The position numbers and the translations under genes were made by a program. This document shows positions 1-11,449 of a stretch of DNA of 64,000 nt, one piece after another; within the stretch, counting starts at the first letter, position 1; every line of letters begins with the position of its first letter. This stretch comes from Uranotaenia lowii (lineage: Eukaryota > Arthropoda > Insecta > Diptera > Culicidae), in contig NC_073691.1 in assembly GCF_029784155.1 (NCBI RefSeq), forward strand, positions 62,674,822-62,738,821, in the 5' to 3' direction. The notes below the pieces were generated by a model, which worked only from the letters and a program-made list of their open reading frames with translations, did not search any database and was not told the origin of the DNA.

Positions 1-60
1 GGAACAATCGTTTCTAAAACATACAAATGCGATTACGGTGCTGTAAAATCGGGCTTGTGA

Positions 61-1914
61 TATAGCTCAGTTGATAATTGGTCCGTAAACGAACGAATTA
101 GTGAGGTGAATAAACGTCAGCTTTGCTTGAACTGTTTGCGTCCTGGGCACATAGCCAATGATTGTTCAAGAGGATCGTGTTTGCGTTGCGAAGGAAATCA
201 TCACACCCTTTTGCATTATGATCAATCACATTTTCCCCGATCTTCACCATCGTACGTTCCACGCGAGCGCGTTAATCCCGATTTGTCAAGGCAATTAACA
301 CAAACCAGATCAAATTCACAAAGTCAAACACACCAGGCACACAATCAAAACTCCCCACACACTACAACATCGTATCCTGTAGTTCAATCACTTGCTCTGC
401 AACCTTACCCACAATACACCACAGGCATTCAGACATCACATACGTTTGAAGCTATGCATAATACATCCAACTACTTACCCCTTCAAGTTCTCATGTCAAC
501 AGCAGTAGTGCGGATAGAAGATCATGGTAACTACTCTTACGCTCGAACTTTGCTAGATTCTTGCTCTGAATTCTATTACATTAGCACCAACCTAGCAAGA
601 AAGTTGACACTCCCGGAAAAACGAGAAAGATTGCAGATTCAAGGAATAGGAAATGCATCCGTCACATCAACGAAGTCCGTTGAAGCCCGCATTCGTCCGA
701 GGCTTTCAACAATTTCAAGTTTCTGCGAGGATATACGCTTTCATATTTTGCCAAACATCACTCGCATTTTGCCTATAAAACCGGTTCCACTAAGGCATCA
801 TAGTACGCCAGAAAAGTTGATATTAGCAGACCCAGAGTTCTGGAAGCCGAGTCCAATCGACATGATCATTGGAGCTGAATATTTCTACGATTTACTACAA
901 GTAGGAAAACGAAAATTCATTGATGATGGACCGATTCTCCAAGAATCAGTCCTTGGATGGATAGTCTCTGGAAAAGTAGTGGAAGATCATTCAGAAAATC
1001 GTTTTAAAAATAATTCAGTAAACCTTTCAGTAATTCGTTCAGACGCTCATTTAGATGCTCGTTCAGACGCTCATTTAGCTGCTCATTCAGATGCTGGTTC
1101 AAACGCTCATTTAGCTGCTCATTCAGATGCTCGTTCAGATGCTCATTTAGCTGCTCATTCAGATGCTCATTCAGATGATCGTTCAGACGCTCATTTCGCT
1201 GCTCATTCAGATGCTCGTTCAGACGCTCATTTAGCTGCTCATTCAGATGCTCGTTCAGACGCTCATTTAGCTGCTCATTCAGATGCTCAATCGGATGCTC
1301 GCTTAGACGCGCATTTAGCTGCTCATTCAGATGCTCGTTCAGACGCTCAATTAGCTGCTCATTCAGATGCTCATTCAGATGCTCGTTCAGACGCTCATTT
1401 AGCTGCTCATTCAGATGCTCATTTAGATGCTCGTTCTGACGCTCATTTAGCTGCTTATTCAGGTGCTCATTCAGGCGCTTATTTAGCTGCTCAGCAGATG
1501 CTCTTTCAGACGCTCATTCAGACGCTCATTCAGACGCTTATTCATCTGCTCGTTCAGATAATCATTCAGCTGCTCATTCAGTGGAACTTTCAGATCACCA
1601 TTCAGAAACCCATTCGGTAAACCATTCAGAGGAATCTTCAGCACTACGTTCAGAATTACTTTCTAGTCAGAGAATCACATCTAGTTTTGTGAGTTCAACT
1701 GCGGAACTGCAGGAGCTTATTGCCAGGTTTTGGGAGCTAGAGTCGTGTCACGTAAAAAGCGTTTATTCTGTTGAAGAAACAGCATGTGAGGAACATTTTC
1801 AGCAGAATACAATTCGTGAATCACGAGGTCGGTTCATAGTCAGCCTGCCCAAGAAACCAGACATTATCCGAAGACTGGGTGATTCTAGGAATATTGCAAT
1901 GAGGTGATTCATCG
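61..1914 (+). pseudogene. BEL/Pao retrotransposon gag-pol fragment
   Basis: The frame open from about 61 to 1620 encodes the junction of gag and pol of a BEL/Pao LTR retrotransposon. Near its start is a zinc knuckle of the form CX2CX4HX4C (CLNCLRPGHIANDC), which binds RNA in the particle. About 140 residues in is the aspartic protease region, where the usual LLDSGS active site reads LLDSCSE. Further on comes the BEL-typical linker GPILQESVLGWIVSG. A long low-complexity repeat follows, and the pol linker then resumes in another frame at 1581-1907 (ELQELIARFWELE, then SVEETACEEHF and GRFIVSLPKK), which normally leads into the reverse transcriptase. The reverse transcriptase, RNase H and integrase are not present here. 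The start is cut by an in-frame stop at 58-60 and by the window edge. The altered protease motif, frame change and truncation all indicate a dead copy. Confidence 0.88.
1042..1600 (+). repeat. 36-bp coding minisatellite inside BEL pol
   Basis: About fifteen imperfect copies of a 36-bp unit are translated without a stop as a 12-residue period, roughly ARSDAHLAAHSD. The array lies between the protease linker and the region that leads to the reverse transcriptase. The first copies are the most regular. The last ones (from about 1490) decay into TCAGACGCTCATT half-units, and the reading frame slips there. The repeat is absent from the usual BEL architecture, so it is probably a slippage expansion private to this copy or lineage. 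Confidence 0.85.
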
Positions 1915-1954
1915 GGTTAGAAAAGAGACTTTTAGCCAATTTTGAACTGAAGGA

Positions 1955-2640
1955 CATATTCGAGACTGGATAACCTTTAGAGATATGTTCCTCAGCTTAA
2001 TCGTCAATAATGGTCAGCTCTCATCGATGGACAAATTTATCTATCTAAGAACGTCAGTAACAGAAGATGCCCTACAAGAAATAAGCTCGATCGAATTGGC
2101 AGCGGACAACTATCAAGTTGCTTGGGAAGCACTTGAAAAGCGTTATTTATGAGAATAAAAAACTTATCGTCAAGGCCCATCTCGATGCTTTGTTTGCGAT
2201 TGAACCCATTCAACGAGAAAACAGGGAAACTTTCAATCGTTTGATAGGAGATTTTGACAAAAACCTACAGATGTTGAGCAAAATAGGTGAATGTACTGAA
2301 AATTGGCAACTATACTTGCTCACATGGTGAGTGCTAGATTGGATGAAGTAACCCTTCGCTATCACAACTCTAAGGAAGTTCCGAAATTGATAAAATCATG
2401 GATCAATGTTTAGTTCTTCAATCCCCACCACATTTTCAGAGCCAGAATTTCGACGTTCGAGGATGACAACAACACATGTTTCATCGCTAACCAGAAGGCA
2501 ATGCGTTTTTTGTAGAAGATCTGCTCACCGAGTTAACGACTGTACAACATTCAGGAATCGGTCCTTTGAACCGGATGAAACCCCGTTTTTTTACATTCGT
2601 AGTGATTTCGGACAAAAAGGTGCATGTGGACAATTGCTAT
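1955..2640 (+). pseudogene. Second BEL/Pao gag fragment (DUF1759-like), out of order
   Basis: Translation across several frames gives a BEL gag of the DUF1759 type. It starts near RDMFLSLIVNNGQLSSMDK and continues as FIYLRTSVTEDALQEISSIE and ADNYQVAWEALEKRY. After a frame change it reads ENKKLIVKAHLDALFAIE and NRLIGDFDKNLQMLSKIGE. Near the end is a second zinc knuckle, CVFCRRSAHRVNDC (2494-2535). Gag normally precedes the protease and pol, but here it lies downstream of a pol fragment. The two pieces are therefore either different insertions or one rearranged copy. At least two frameshifts break it. Confidence 0.82.
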
Positions 2641-3329
2641 AGGTGTTGAGTGAAGTCGCCATCGCGAAATCTATTGTGCGAGAAACATTTCGCCATTGCA
2701 TCATCACCAACGCCGCAAAACCCCAACTAGTTGACGTCGTGTCTCTAACGCTTGCTTGGTTGACTGCCACAATAAAAAGTCAAGTTTTAATTGAACGTGA
2801 AGTGTTTGATTGGACTATAAGTATCCGTTCTACCCCATACCCGTGTGAACGAAATAAGTGGCGAAAAGTGCACTCCGTTGGAGCCTTCATTGCCCACAAT
2901 CAGGACAAACGAATGCAGTCCTCCACTTTGTGAGAAGTTTCGGTCGTCCAACAGCAGCAACTTTATACAGTTCACTACCGCAAACTCGGACGATCCGAAA
3001 CATTGGTAATTGGCAGTTGTCTCCTGAGCAGATGTCCGCGAGTTCGAGCCCAAGAGTAAACATCGAACACAGTTGTACCGAATCAGTTTTTCAATAACGA
3101 TCCGCCAACTGCAACGTTGATAAAGTCGCGAATGCCATAAAGATGGTGAAACTACTATAATCTAAACATAAAAAATGGTGCTGTAACCCGAAGCAGGCAA
3201 CCCATTTTCAACTACATGTGGGGACGTCAAACAACGAGTCTGTGGCACGGAATCAGCCCAGGTAACATTGAAATCACTTCGAGCATTACCAAGACGTGAT
3301 TCCAAGGTAGATCGAAGCTAAAATAGATA
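2641..3329. other. Unassigned stretch between BEL gag and LINE relic
   Basis: Open frames on both strands overlap here, but none gives a motif I can defend. On the minus strand the sequence may be the degraded continuation of the non-LTR ORF1 fragment that starts at 3749, since translation past 3330 keeps a loose resemblance. On the plus strand it may be BEL debris. No boundary between the two can be placed by eye. Confidence 0.4.
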
Positions 3330-3749
3330 TAAATAGACGATCACTTTTAGTGTCGTAGGTAAAAATTGGTGCTTTTTAATATTCAAATCATTTAAATGTT
3401 TTTGAAAATCATGAAAAGATTCCACCAATAAACGGGCAATTTCCCTTCGACCGATCTTAAAAGAAATCTTCACATCCTTGACGGAAGTGACGATTTCTTT
3501 CCGAAAGGCATTGAAGTCTGAAATCGTGACCGTAATTGGTGGAACCTTTTCATTTTTAAGAGTATAACATGAAGAAAGGGGTTTCTTATTACTCTTATCA
3601 GAATTAAATTTGAATGTTTTTTTTCACCACCGATGTCATGAAGAACATCGAATATATTTTAAAAATTTCAACTTTTTGGCCGATGGACCTGAATGAGGTT
3701 CGGCTATTCTTTTTCTTCTGGCTTTCGCGCCGGCCGATGACTTTCCCAT
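3330..3749 (-). pseudogene. Non-LTR retrotransposon ORF1 (gag-like) fragment
   Basis: Read on the minus strand from an ATG at 3749-3747, the sequence starts MGKSSAGAKARRKRIAEPHS. After a frameshift near 3640 it becomes a good match to the PRE_C2HC-associated ORF1 protein of Jockey-like LINEs: KVPPITVTISDFNAFRKEIV, then VKDVKISFKIGRREIARLL and ESFHDFQKHLNDLNIKKHQF. In intact elements this domain precedes three CCHC knuckles and the protein coats the LINE RNA. The knuckles are not identifiable downstream. Two frame changes and at least one stop (near 3640) make it non-functional. I infer the family from memory of typical ORF1 sequences. Confidence 0.65.
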
Positions 3750-6030
3750 GCTGTGGCAAGAAAATGGTATGACCTAGTGATCCTACATGTTAAAGAAGCA
3801 ACGTCTGAAACACAAAATTCCAATCGAAACAAAAGAATTGTCAAAATCGATTCCAATCGATCCGAGCTTTTGTAGTAGCGCTCTTAGTTTTCTAGTTGAA
3901 AACTCAACCAAAGCGAGTATTGTGATTACTATTGTAGTTCAAGCAAATTATTTTAAATCTCGTCATATGAAAATCAAATGTTGCTTTGTTGGATTTTGTA
4001 AAAGTTTGATATGTAAAATATATTAGTAGGTACCAAGGTACATATTTTCTTGAAAAGCTCAAATTAAAAATTCTCTTAGCCATATAAAAGTGCTTGGATT
4101 TCTAATCGAAAGCGAACCAAAAACACAATATCATTAGAAACGCAACGTAACGCCTTCTCAGCATGATGTTCTTTTGTTCATGATAAGTTCAACGAGCAGC
4201 TGAGCTACTGTCAAAGCATTATTCTGGATAAATCAATACCAATATCAGTCAGTGAAGGGAAGGTACCGTACATGTATCTTTTCAGCAATGACGGAGCGCT
4301 TTTTCAAATCCATCCTCCTCTTGCTACCAGCCAGCTAAATCCATGAGGATTCGATTGACGTAATGATATGCCACCGGCAGCCACCGCCGTCATCGAGAAA
4401 TTAATCTGTTCAGCGCTCCCGATAAAACACGTGCGGACTTTCTTAAATATTCATATCAAATCAAAACAGCTGCTGTTGTTAACGTTGAGGGAGGAAAGAC
4501 GGTATTGTTTTATTTTTCGTAGAATAAGTAGAAAAATACTCGACTCCTGAAACATAAACGTCAAGCATGAATTACACCTTTGATGGATCAAAGTTTCAAT
4601 AATACGCATTCCTTGGAGGGGCTATTATCACTTTCGGTCATTTTACCTCTGAGGGGTTACAGAAAGTGAGGAAAAAGTTCAACGATTGAATTCTACAAGT
4701 AGGTACCTATCACTCATGGAGAAGACAGCGCGACGTTGTTATGCCGAAGGGGAAATAGATTGTCATCCAAGAAAATAATCGATGACACCGTCTCCAGGAT
4801 CGAAAGTTGCTACCAGCGACAGGTAAACAACTGTCACTTGAGATTGTAAATTCCTGGAGAAAGACTACACCGCCTAGGCGAAATGTAATTCCATTAGAAG
4901 CCGGATAACGAGATCCTTGGGCTATGGTATTTTTAGATTATTGCAGTAGATCATTGACGACGGAACATGAATAATAGAATTTTATCGATAGGACTATTTA
5001 TTCAATAACAAAAAAGTGCCAGAATTACTGTTTTTGAAATTCTTAACATTTTTTTAAATGTCTTTTTGGTTAAATTTCCGTTTTCGGTCTGTTTCAGATA
5101 GAGAGAGAGACTATTGAAGGATATGTTTCGCCTTTCCTATACCCAAATCACGGACAAATCTGATGAAAACTGGTCCACGAATCGGTTGGTGTCCCTTTTG
5201 ATCCCAAATCCCGAATCGCCCGAATCAAGACGAGAGCACCCAACCAGTAGGTGTAGTAGGCAAGCAAATATAGGATAGACCTAGTAGGCGTTGACAGTCG
5301 AGAGCCTGCTGATGGAAATGTTTTCCGGTGTAAATACGTTCCACCCCAAAAGGCTCACAGCAGGCGGCCTTCACATCACCCCCTCTCAAGCTACTTTCCG
5401 GTTAATGTGTACGTTTGTAAGTCGATGTGTGTGTGTGTTTTTTTCCATATGTATGCGCATACGCTTCCACCAGATGTAGGTAGATGTTTCTGTGCCCCAA
5501 AAATGTGTTCTTGGAAAACCTATCAAAGAGAGGGGCCAACTTTTTCAGCCGTCAAATGGCAGCCAAATGTCCCACACACCACACAGTGAATCAGTATTAC
5601 ACGTTAGCGAGGGGTCTTTGAAATGATAGCTACGTGATACGGCTCATGTGTGGGAGAAGCGAATTGACACATTCTCAGCGGGGTGTTTTAAAACATTTTC
5701 TTTATAACTGAACAATTCGGAAATGTTCTAATTGAATAAAGTAGGCATTGGAATTCGGGCGTACCTACATTACAAGAAATTGTTTCTTCAAGGATAAATG
5801 CAATTCAAGAAACAATTAAAGCTCCTATAGGTTTTGTAATCAAATGATGGTTATGTTTTCATAAAAGATTAAGATTATTGATTTAAAATAGGAACAAACT
5901 TTTGCTCATATTATAGCGCTCCTGGTGGAGGGTTTTGGAAGTTCTTGGCACCCACGTGTTGGGAATTTTGTCAGTTTCTCGTATGTATTTTTGACATTCT
6001 GCAAAGCAACTGTACTTTGAAACAATCAAC
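3750..6030. other. No gene recognised; AT-rich intergenic DNA
   Basis: Only short chance frames occur here. A GA-rich run lies at 5098-5110 and a TG-rich microsatellite at about 5425-5442. I see no terminal repeats, RNA gene or coding motif. Confidence 0.5.
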
Positions 6031-6285
6031 ATGGAAGCCGAAAAAAGGGAAACCATTGTGCGCAGTTATTTGGAAAACCCATTGTGGTCTGCATCTAGGC
6101 TTTCTAAACAGCTGAACTTGCCCAGAAATACCGTATGGTGCATTATCAAACGGTTTAAGGAAATAGTGACGACGATTCGGAAGCCTCAAGCCAATCGCCA
6201 TAGCTCAAACGATGCACGAAGATGGTGTACGCCGCCTAATGAGCCGTGTTTCAGGGAAAGATCGAGAATTCCTTCGAAACTGTGA
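6031..6285 (+). pseudogene. Mariner/Tc1-type transposase N-terminal helix-turn-helix fragment
   Basis: The first about 57 residues (MEAEKRETIVRSYLENPLWS, then ASRLSKQLNLPRNTVWCIIK and RFKEIVTTIRKP) have the spacing of the paired helix-turn-helix that recognises the terminal repeats in IS630/Tc1/mariner transposases. They resemble the start of the DD37E transposases elsewhere in this window. After KPQANR the similarity stops and no catalytic domain follows, so the copy is truncated. The ATG at 6031 fits the usual family start. The remaining 28 residues look like read-through into unrelated sequence. Confidence 0.6.
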
Positions 6286-6804
6286 CGAGTAATTTTATCC
6301 GTATTTATGAAGAAAACGCCACATTTGTATAAAAAAATATCTTGAATTCAATAAGTAACTGAAATACATACTGAAAAAAATCACACATTCAATTGCGGAT
6401 AATTCATCACAGTCAACTCGTATTGCGTCACAATCTTCTACAAACTTGTTTGTCATTGTTTGAACAACAATTTCTGAAATTATGAGCTTTCTAGCACACT
6501 GGAGACATATTTTAGAACACAAAGAGTGAAAGTGTGTCGATTTTTCATACATTTTGCCGAAAATCTCCATACAAATTTCAAGTTCTTTGCGCCAGCTCGT
6601 GTTCCTGCCAAAAGACCTGAAACTTTCAGAAAGTCATTTTTTTACCTAAATGCACCAATCTAGGGGGTGCCGCGTTGAAAAAAAATGTTGTAGAAATCAT
6701 CCAATACAAATTTGGGCCAGTCTACTGAAGCATGCTTTATAAGAGTTTTCTAATGTAGTGTAAAGCACTTACAACACTACTTTATAGGACTGTATCGAAA
6801 ACTT
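6286..6804. other. No gene recognised
   Basis: AT-rich DNA between the transposase fragment and the hAT-like element. A minus-strand frame at 6295-6570 has no recognisable motif and its composition matches its surroundings. Confidence 0.45.
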
Positions 6805-6810
6805 TAAAGC

Positions 6811-8644
6811 TGGGGTGGCCAGAATTTTCAACAGATGGGCCACATTTTAGTTCTGAGACTTGCTTGCGGGTCACACAAAATTTTTTTTTCTTAAGTATAA
6901 AATGCAAACGAATTTCAGTGGATTACCTAAAGTACAAATTTAGTCAAATATTTTTATACGTTTTTTTTAAATAAATATTTCCGAGATTCAGTACAGATTT
7001 TTACCAGTTCTAATTTATTTGATCAATACAAAAATTTAAAAGTGTTCAATATACTTTTAACGAGTCAACAGACGAGATAATACCTTCCAATTCAGTCTCA
7101 ATGCATGAGTTATGAAATAAATTCAATTTTCTCGACGAAACTTCACACACACAGCGAATTTAAGAGATTTTAAGCTTTCTGGGCTCATTCATCCCATAAG
7201 GATAACTCTTCAGAGCAGGAATGTTCAAAATAAAATATCCTTCCTAAGCTTTTCACATTTTAGATGATTTTTTCTTACGCTCTTTAATTATAAAAATAAA
7301 AAATATATAAAAAGAGTTCTTCCGTGTTTTGTTCTTGTGTTGTTCTTTGGTAAACTTTCAAAATATGCTCATATCCAACCTAAAAATTTAAAATTTTCAT
7401 GATCGTTCTTTTAAAATTTCTCATTTTATCAAATTTATATTCAATAAGTGGGTAAGCCGTTCATAAAAAGGATAAATTAATGTTTATTTTTAAATTATCA
7501 TTGTCATACCTTTTTGAAATAAAAAAAAAAACAAGAATAAGCAAATTACTATGAAAAAATAAATGTTTATAAAAGTTCCCTTTCTCCGTAATATGTAAGT
7601 ATCAAATCAGATAAATGTTACCTAACTGGATATTTTAATTGCAGTGTCTGGCTTTAAAAATATGATCACTTACTAGGCCGCTAATCATATATTTTCTAAA
7701 TTATATTCTCTTTCAATTTTTGATGAACTTACAGATAAAATAGCTTCTCAATCTGAAAGATACATGATACATATCAGTCATCTCGCTTGTCAAATTGTCT
7801 TTGGTGGAGCTTGTTTAAATACCACCAATTTGGAGAGAAATGATTTTTCTATCAAAAACAAAGCACATTAATTAGCGATCAGCGTTTTGATGCCCATTTG
7901 ATGCCCATTTCCCATATACCATTGCAACTAAATTAAAAAAAACGTAACTAATACTAAGACATACAATTTCGATTCAATTCAAAAATTGTTACCTTTTTCT
8001 GTTGAAGTTAAATACAAATAAAGTACAGAGTTTTTTAATTTTTAAATCAATTACAACAAGCTGAATATTTTTTGTTGGTAAACAAAGTTTCGAAAATAGA
8101 ACTCGAATTGCAAATACTAGAAGTTTTTATCAAAATATAACTCCGATAATGGTGTAATTACAATAAAATGTGATATTTTTACAAGCTAGATTTAAATTAT
8201 TTTGAGCTTCTGTTTGATTTGTTTCAATCGAAGTTTACAAATGATTCTTCGGACTAAACATAAATAATTATTTACTTTCTCATTATCATTTAAGAGTACT
8301 GAGTTATTCGAGTTCTTTCGTAATTTATGAGTATATCTCCCTGACGCCTTCCAATTTTTTCAAAATTATACTGGTTTCCGCTTGAAGACTCTCAACGCTC
8401 CCAGAATAGTGGAGGCCACCTTCAATATGAAGTAACTTAATTGCTAATTTATTGCATAGTTCGTTATTTCTAGGAACAAAAAATATGTAAAATGTTGTAA
8501 AAAATTAAGAATATATGAGTGTTTCCCTTTTGTTTGATATAGTCGGATTTTTTTAATGATGTAGTAGGAAAACATTCAATTCTGAAAAAGCTTCGCGGGC
8601 CACAAAAAGACAGACGCGGGCCACATGTGGCCCGCGGGCCATGG
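6811..8644. mobile_element. Decayed hAT-like non-autonomous element
   Basis: The left edge reads TGGGGTGGCC and is followed by GGGCCACA at about 6837. The right edge carries inverted copies of GCGGGCCACA, a palindrome of GGGCCACATGTGGCCCGCGG, and ends GGGCCATGG. GGGGTGGCC plus GGGCCACA is a common hAT terminal style. The 6-bp word TAAAGC sits directly outside both edges (6805-6810 and 8645-8650). Shifting by one base gives an imperfect 8-bp duplication. The interior is very AT-rich with no transposase that I can recognise. Confidence 0.5.
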
Positions 8645-8925
8645 TAAAGCAACATCTTTCTGTGAATAAGAATGAAATAAGTATATTATTATTTTTATTT
8701 CCTATTCCGTTTATTGAAGATCAGTATGATTAGAAACGATATCATGGTTAATATAATTAAAAATATTAAGAATAATCGCACTTTTGATGAAATGCCTTCC
8801 ATCAGGTTCTTCACAGAAGCTTTTGTGCATTTCCTGGATGCTGCCTTCTTATTTTTCTCGAATTCTTCCATGCTTTGAGAAACTGTCCCCTCCTTCCTAA
8901 AGATCCTCTTCACAATCGCCCAGTA

Positions 8926-9197
8926 CACAGCAAAAATTATTTTCTGTAAAATTACGCAAATGTCCTGTAACAAAAAGAGCAGGACATTTACCGTAATTTT
9001 ACAAGTCGAAATACAAATGATGTGACATTTAATTTTTAGTGTACAACTTTTTTACAGGACATTTGCTGTAATAATAAATGAACCTAGTTAACCTTAAAGG
9101 AAAATAGCTAAAAATAGCAGGTTTTGTTAATTACAGGTTGATTTTTTTCAAAGGTTGCAGTTTCAGTGACACGTAATAGTCAACAAAAATTTCTGTG
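8926..9197. mobile_element. 272-bp MITE with TA target duplication
   Basis: The element begins CACAGCAAAAATTATTTT and ends TCAACAAAAATTTCTGTG, an imperfect inverted terminal repeat of about 18 bp. TA lies on both sides (8924-8925 and 9198-9199). It interrupts a transposase codon and its excision restores the reading frame exactly, which fixes both ends. Ends of the CACAG type and TA duplication fit Tc1/mariner-related MITEs, but the mobilising transposase is unknown. Confidence 0.8.
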
Positions 9198-9686
9198 TAT
9201 TGTTCAATTGGTCGGAGATCTAGACAATTTGGTGGATTGATGATTTTCTCGACGAATTGGATGTTATTGTAATGCTTGAAAGCCGCTGCAGTACAGGCTT
9301 GACGTAATGTGCAGAAGAGAGGGGGTTACTGATGCTTTATTTATTCATCTTTGTAAACTTGAGCATCTTTAAATGTTTAAGTCACCGTCAGGGATTGAAA
9401 TGCTCTTGCTCAAGCGGCTGAGCATCAACGCTCTTGAAGCTCGAGAGCGAAGAAAGCTGGAGCCAATTCTAGCCCACCAATAAATGCTCAAATTAAGCTC
9501 ATACCTCTTCTGGCTCTAGGAGACAAGGTTTTGCATTTTGCTTTGAGTTTGTTAGCTCAAGGAGCCGAAATTTCTTGAGCTTGCTGGCTCAGCAAAATTG
9601 TAACACTTGAGCCAAATGATGTGTATTGACTTTGCTATTGTGGTGCTGTGTGAGCCAACGGCTTTTTTATGCACCAGGAACTGTGG

Positions 9687-11425
9687 AAGGGCTTGTTGGG
9701 ATTAATAAAATGAATATTAAAGATTTCTTGTAACTGGTAAAAGTTACCAGCACTAGTAACTATGAAATAGTAAAATTTACAATTTTTCGGGAAAAACGCC
9801 AAATGAAAGGGCTTTTTGCGAGGTTAATAATCCTATCCTCAATGTTAGAGAGTTCTAGTTACTAGTAAAAGTTACCAGCACTAGTAACTATGAAATAGTA
9901 AAAATGACATTTTTTCGAGAAAAACGCCAAATGAAAGGGCTTGTTGCGAGGATTATTAAAATCAATGTTAGAGAGTTCTAGTTACTAATAAAAGTTACCA
10001 GCACTAGTAACTATGAAATAGTAAAATTTACAATTTTTCGGGAAAAACGCCAAATGAAAGGGCTTTTTGCGAGGATTATTAAAATCAATGTTAGAGAGTT
10101 CTAGTTACTAGTAAAAGTTACCAGCACTAGTAACTATGAAATAGTAAAATTTACAATTTTTCGGGAAAAACGCCAATTGAAAGGGCTTGTTGCGAGGATT
10201 ATTAAAATCAATGTTAGAGAGTTCTAGTTACTAGTAAAAGTTACCAGCACTAGTAACTATGAAATAGTAAAATTTACAATTTTTCGGGAAAAACGCCAAA
10301 TGAAAGGGCTTTTTGCGAGGATTATTAAAATCAATGTTAGAGAGTTCTAGTTACTAGTAAAAGTTACCAGCACTAGTTACTATGAAATAGTAAAATTTAC
10401 AATTTTTCGGGAAAAACGCCAATTGAAAGGGCTTGTTGCGAGGATTATTAAAATCAATGTTAGAGAGTTCTAGTAACTATTAAAAGTTACCAGCACTAGT
10501 AACTATGAAATAGTAAAATTTACATTTTTTCGAGAAAACGCCAAATGAAAGGGCTTGTTGCGAGGATTATTAAAATCAATGTTAGAGAGTTCTAGTAACT
10601 AATAAAAGTTACCAGCACTAGTAACTATGAAATAGTAAAATTTACATTTTTTCGGGAAAAACGCCAAATGAAAGGGCTTGTTGCGAGGATTATTGAAATC
10701 AATGTTAGAGAGTTCTAGTTACTAGTAAAAGTTACCAGCACTAGTAACTATGAAATAGTAAAATTTACAATTTTTCGGGAAAAACGCCAATTGAAAGGGC
10801 TTGTTGCGAGGATTATTAAAATCAATGTTAGAGAGTTCTAGTTACTAGTAAAAGTTAGCAGCACTAGTAACTATGAAATAGTAAAAATTTCATTTTTTCG
10901 GGAAAAAGCCAAAAGAAAGGGCTTGTTATGAGGATTATTAAAATCAATGTTAGAGAGTTCTTGTAACTAGTAAAAGTTACCAGCACTAGTTACTATGAAA
11001 AAGTAAAATTTACAATTATTCGGGAAAAACGCCAAAAGAAAGGGCTTGTTGTGAGGATTATTAAAATCAATGTTAGAGAGTTCCAGTTACTAGTAAAATT
11101 TACCAGCACTAGTAACTATGAAATAGTAAAAACGCCAAAAGAAAGGGCTTGTTATGAGGATTATTAAAATCAATGTTAGAGAGTTCTAGTAACTAGTAAA
11201 AGTTACCAGCACTAGTTACTATGAAATAGTAAAATTTACAAATTTTCCGGAAAACGCCAAATGAAAGGGCTTGTTGCGAGTATTATTAAAATCAATGTAA
11301 GAAATTACTAGTTACTGGTAAAAGTTACCAGCACTAGTAACTATGAAATAGTCAAATTTCGAAATTTTCGGGAGAAACGCCCAATGAGAGGGCTTGTTGC
11401 GAGGATTATTAGAATAAATGTTAAT
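9687..11425 (+). repeat. Forward tandem array, 123-bp unit, about 14 copies
   Basis: Consecutive positions of the word TGAAAGGGCT are 10055, 10178 and 10301, a strict 123-bp period. Each unit contains GTTACCAGCACTAGTAACTA, a TTTTTCGGGAAAAACGCC block and GCGAGGATTATTAAAATCAA. Units differ by point changes and small deletions. One unit near 11130 is shortened. Within each unit AGTTACTAG / CTAGTAACT forms a short palindrome. Confidence 0.95.
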
Positions 11426-11449
11426 GTTTTAAAAATTTGTAAGTTTTAA

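Noticed and set aside
3414..3550. Inverted repeat AAAGATTCCACCAAT / ATTGGTGGAACCTTT as MITE ends
   Set aside because: The segment between and beyond them reads as non-LTR ORF1 on the minus strand, so the match is probably coincidental.
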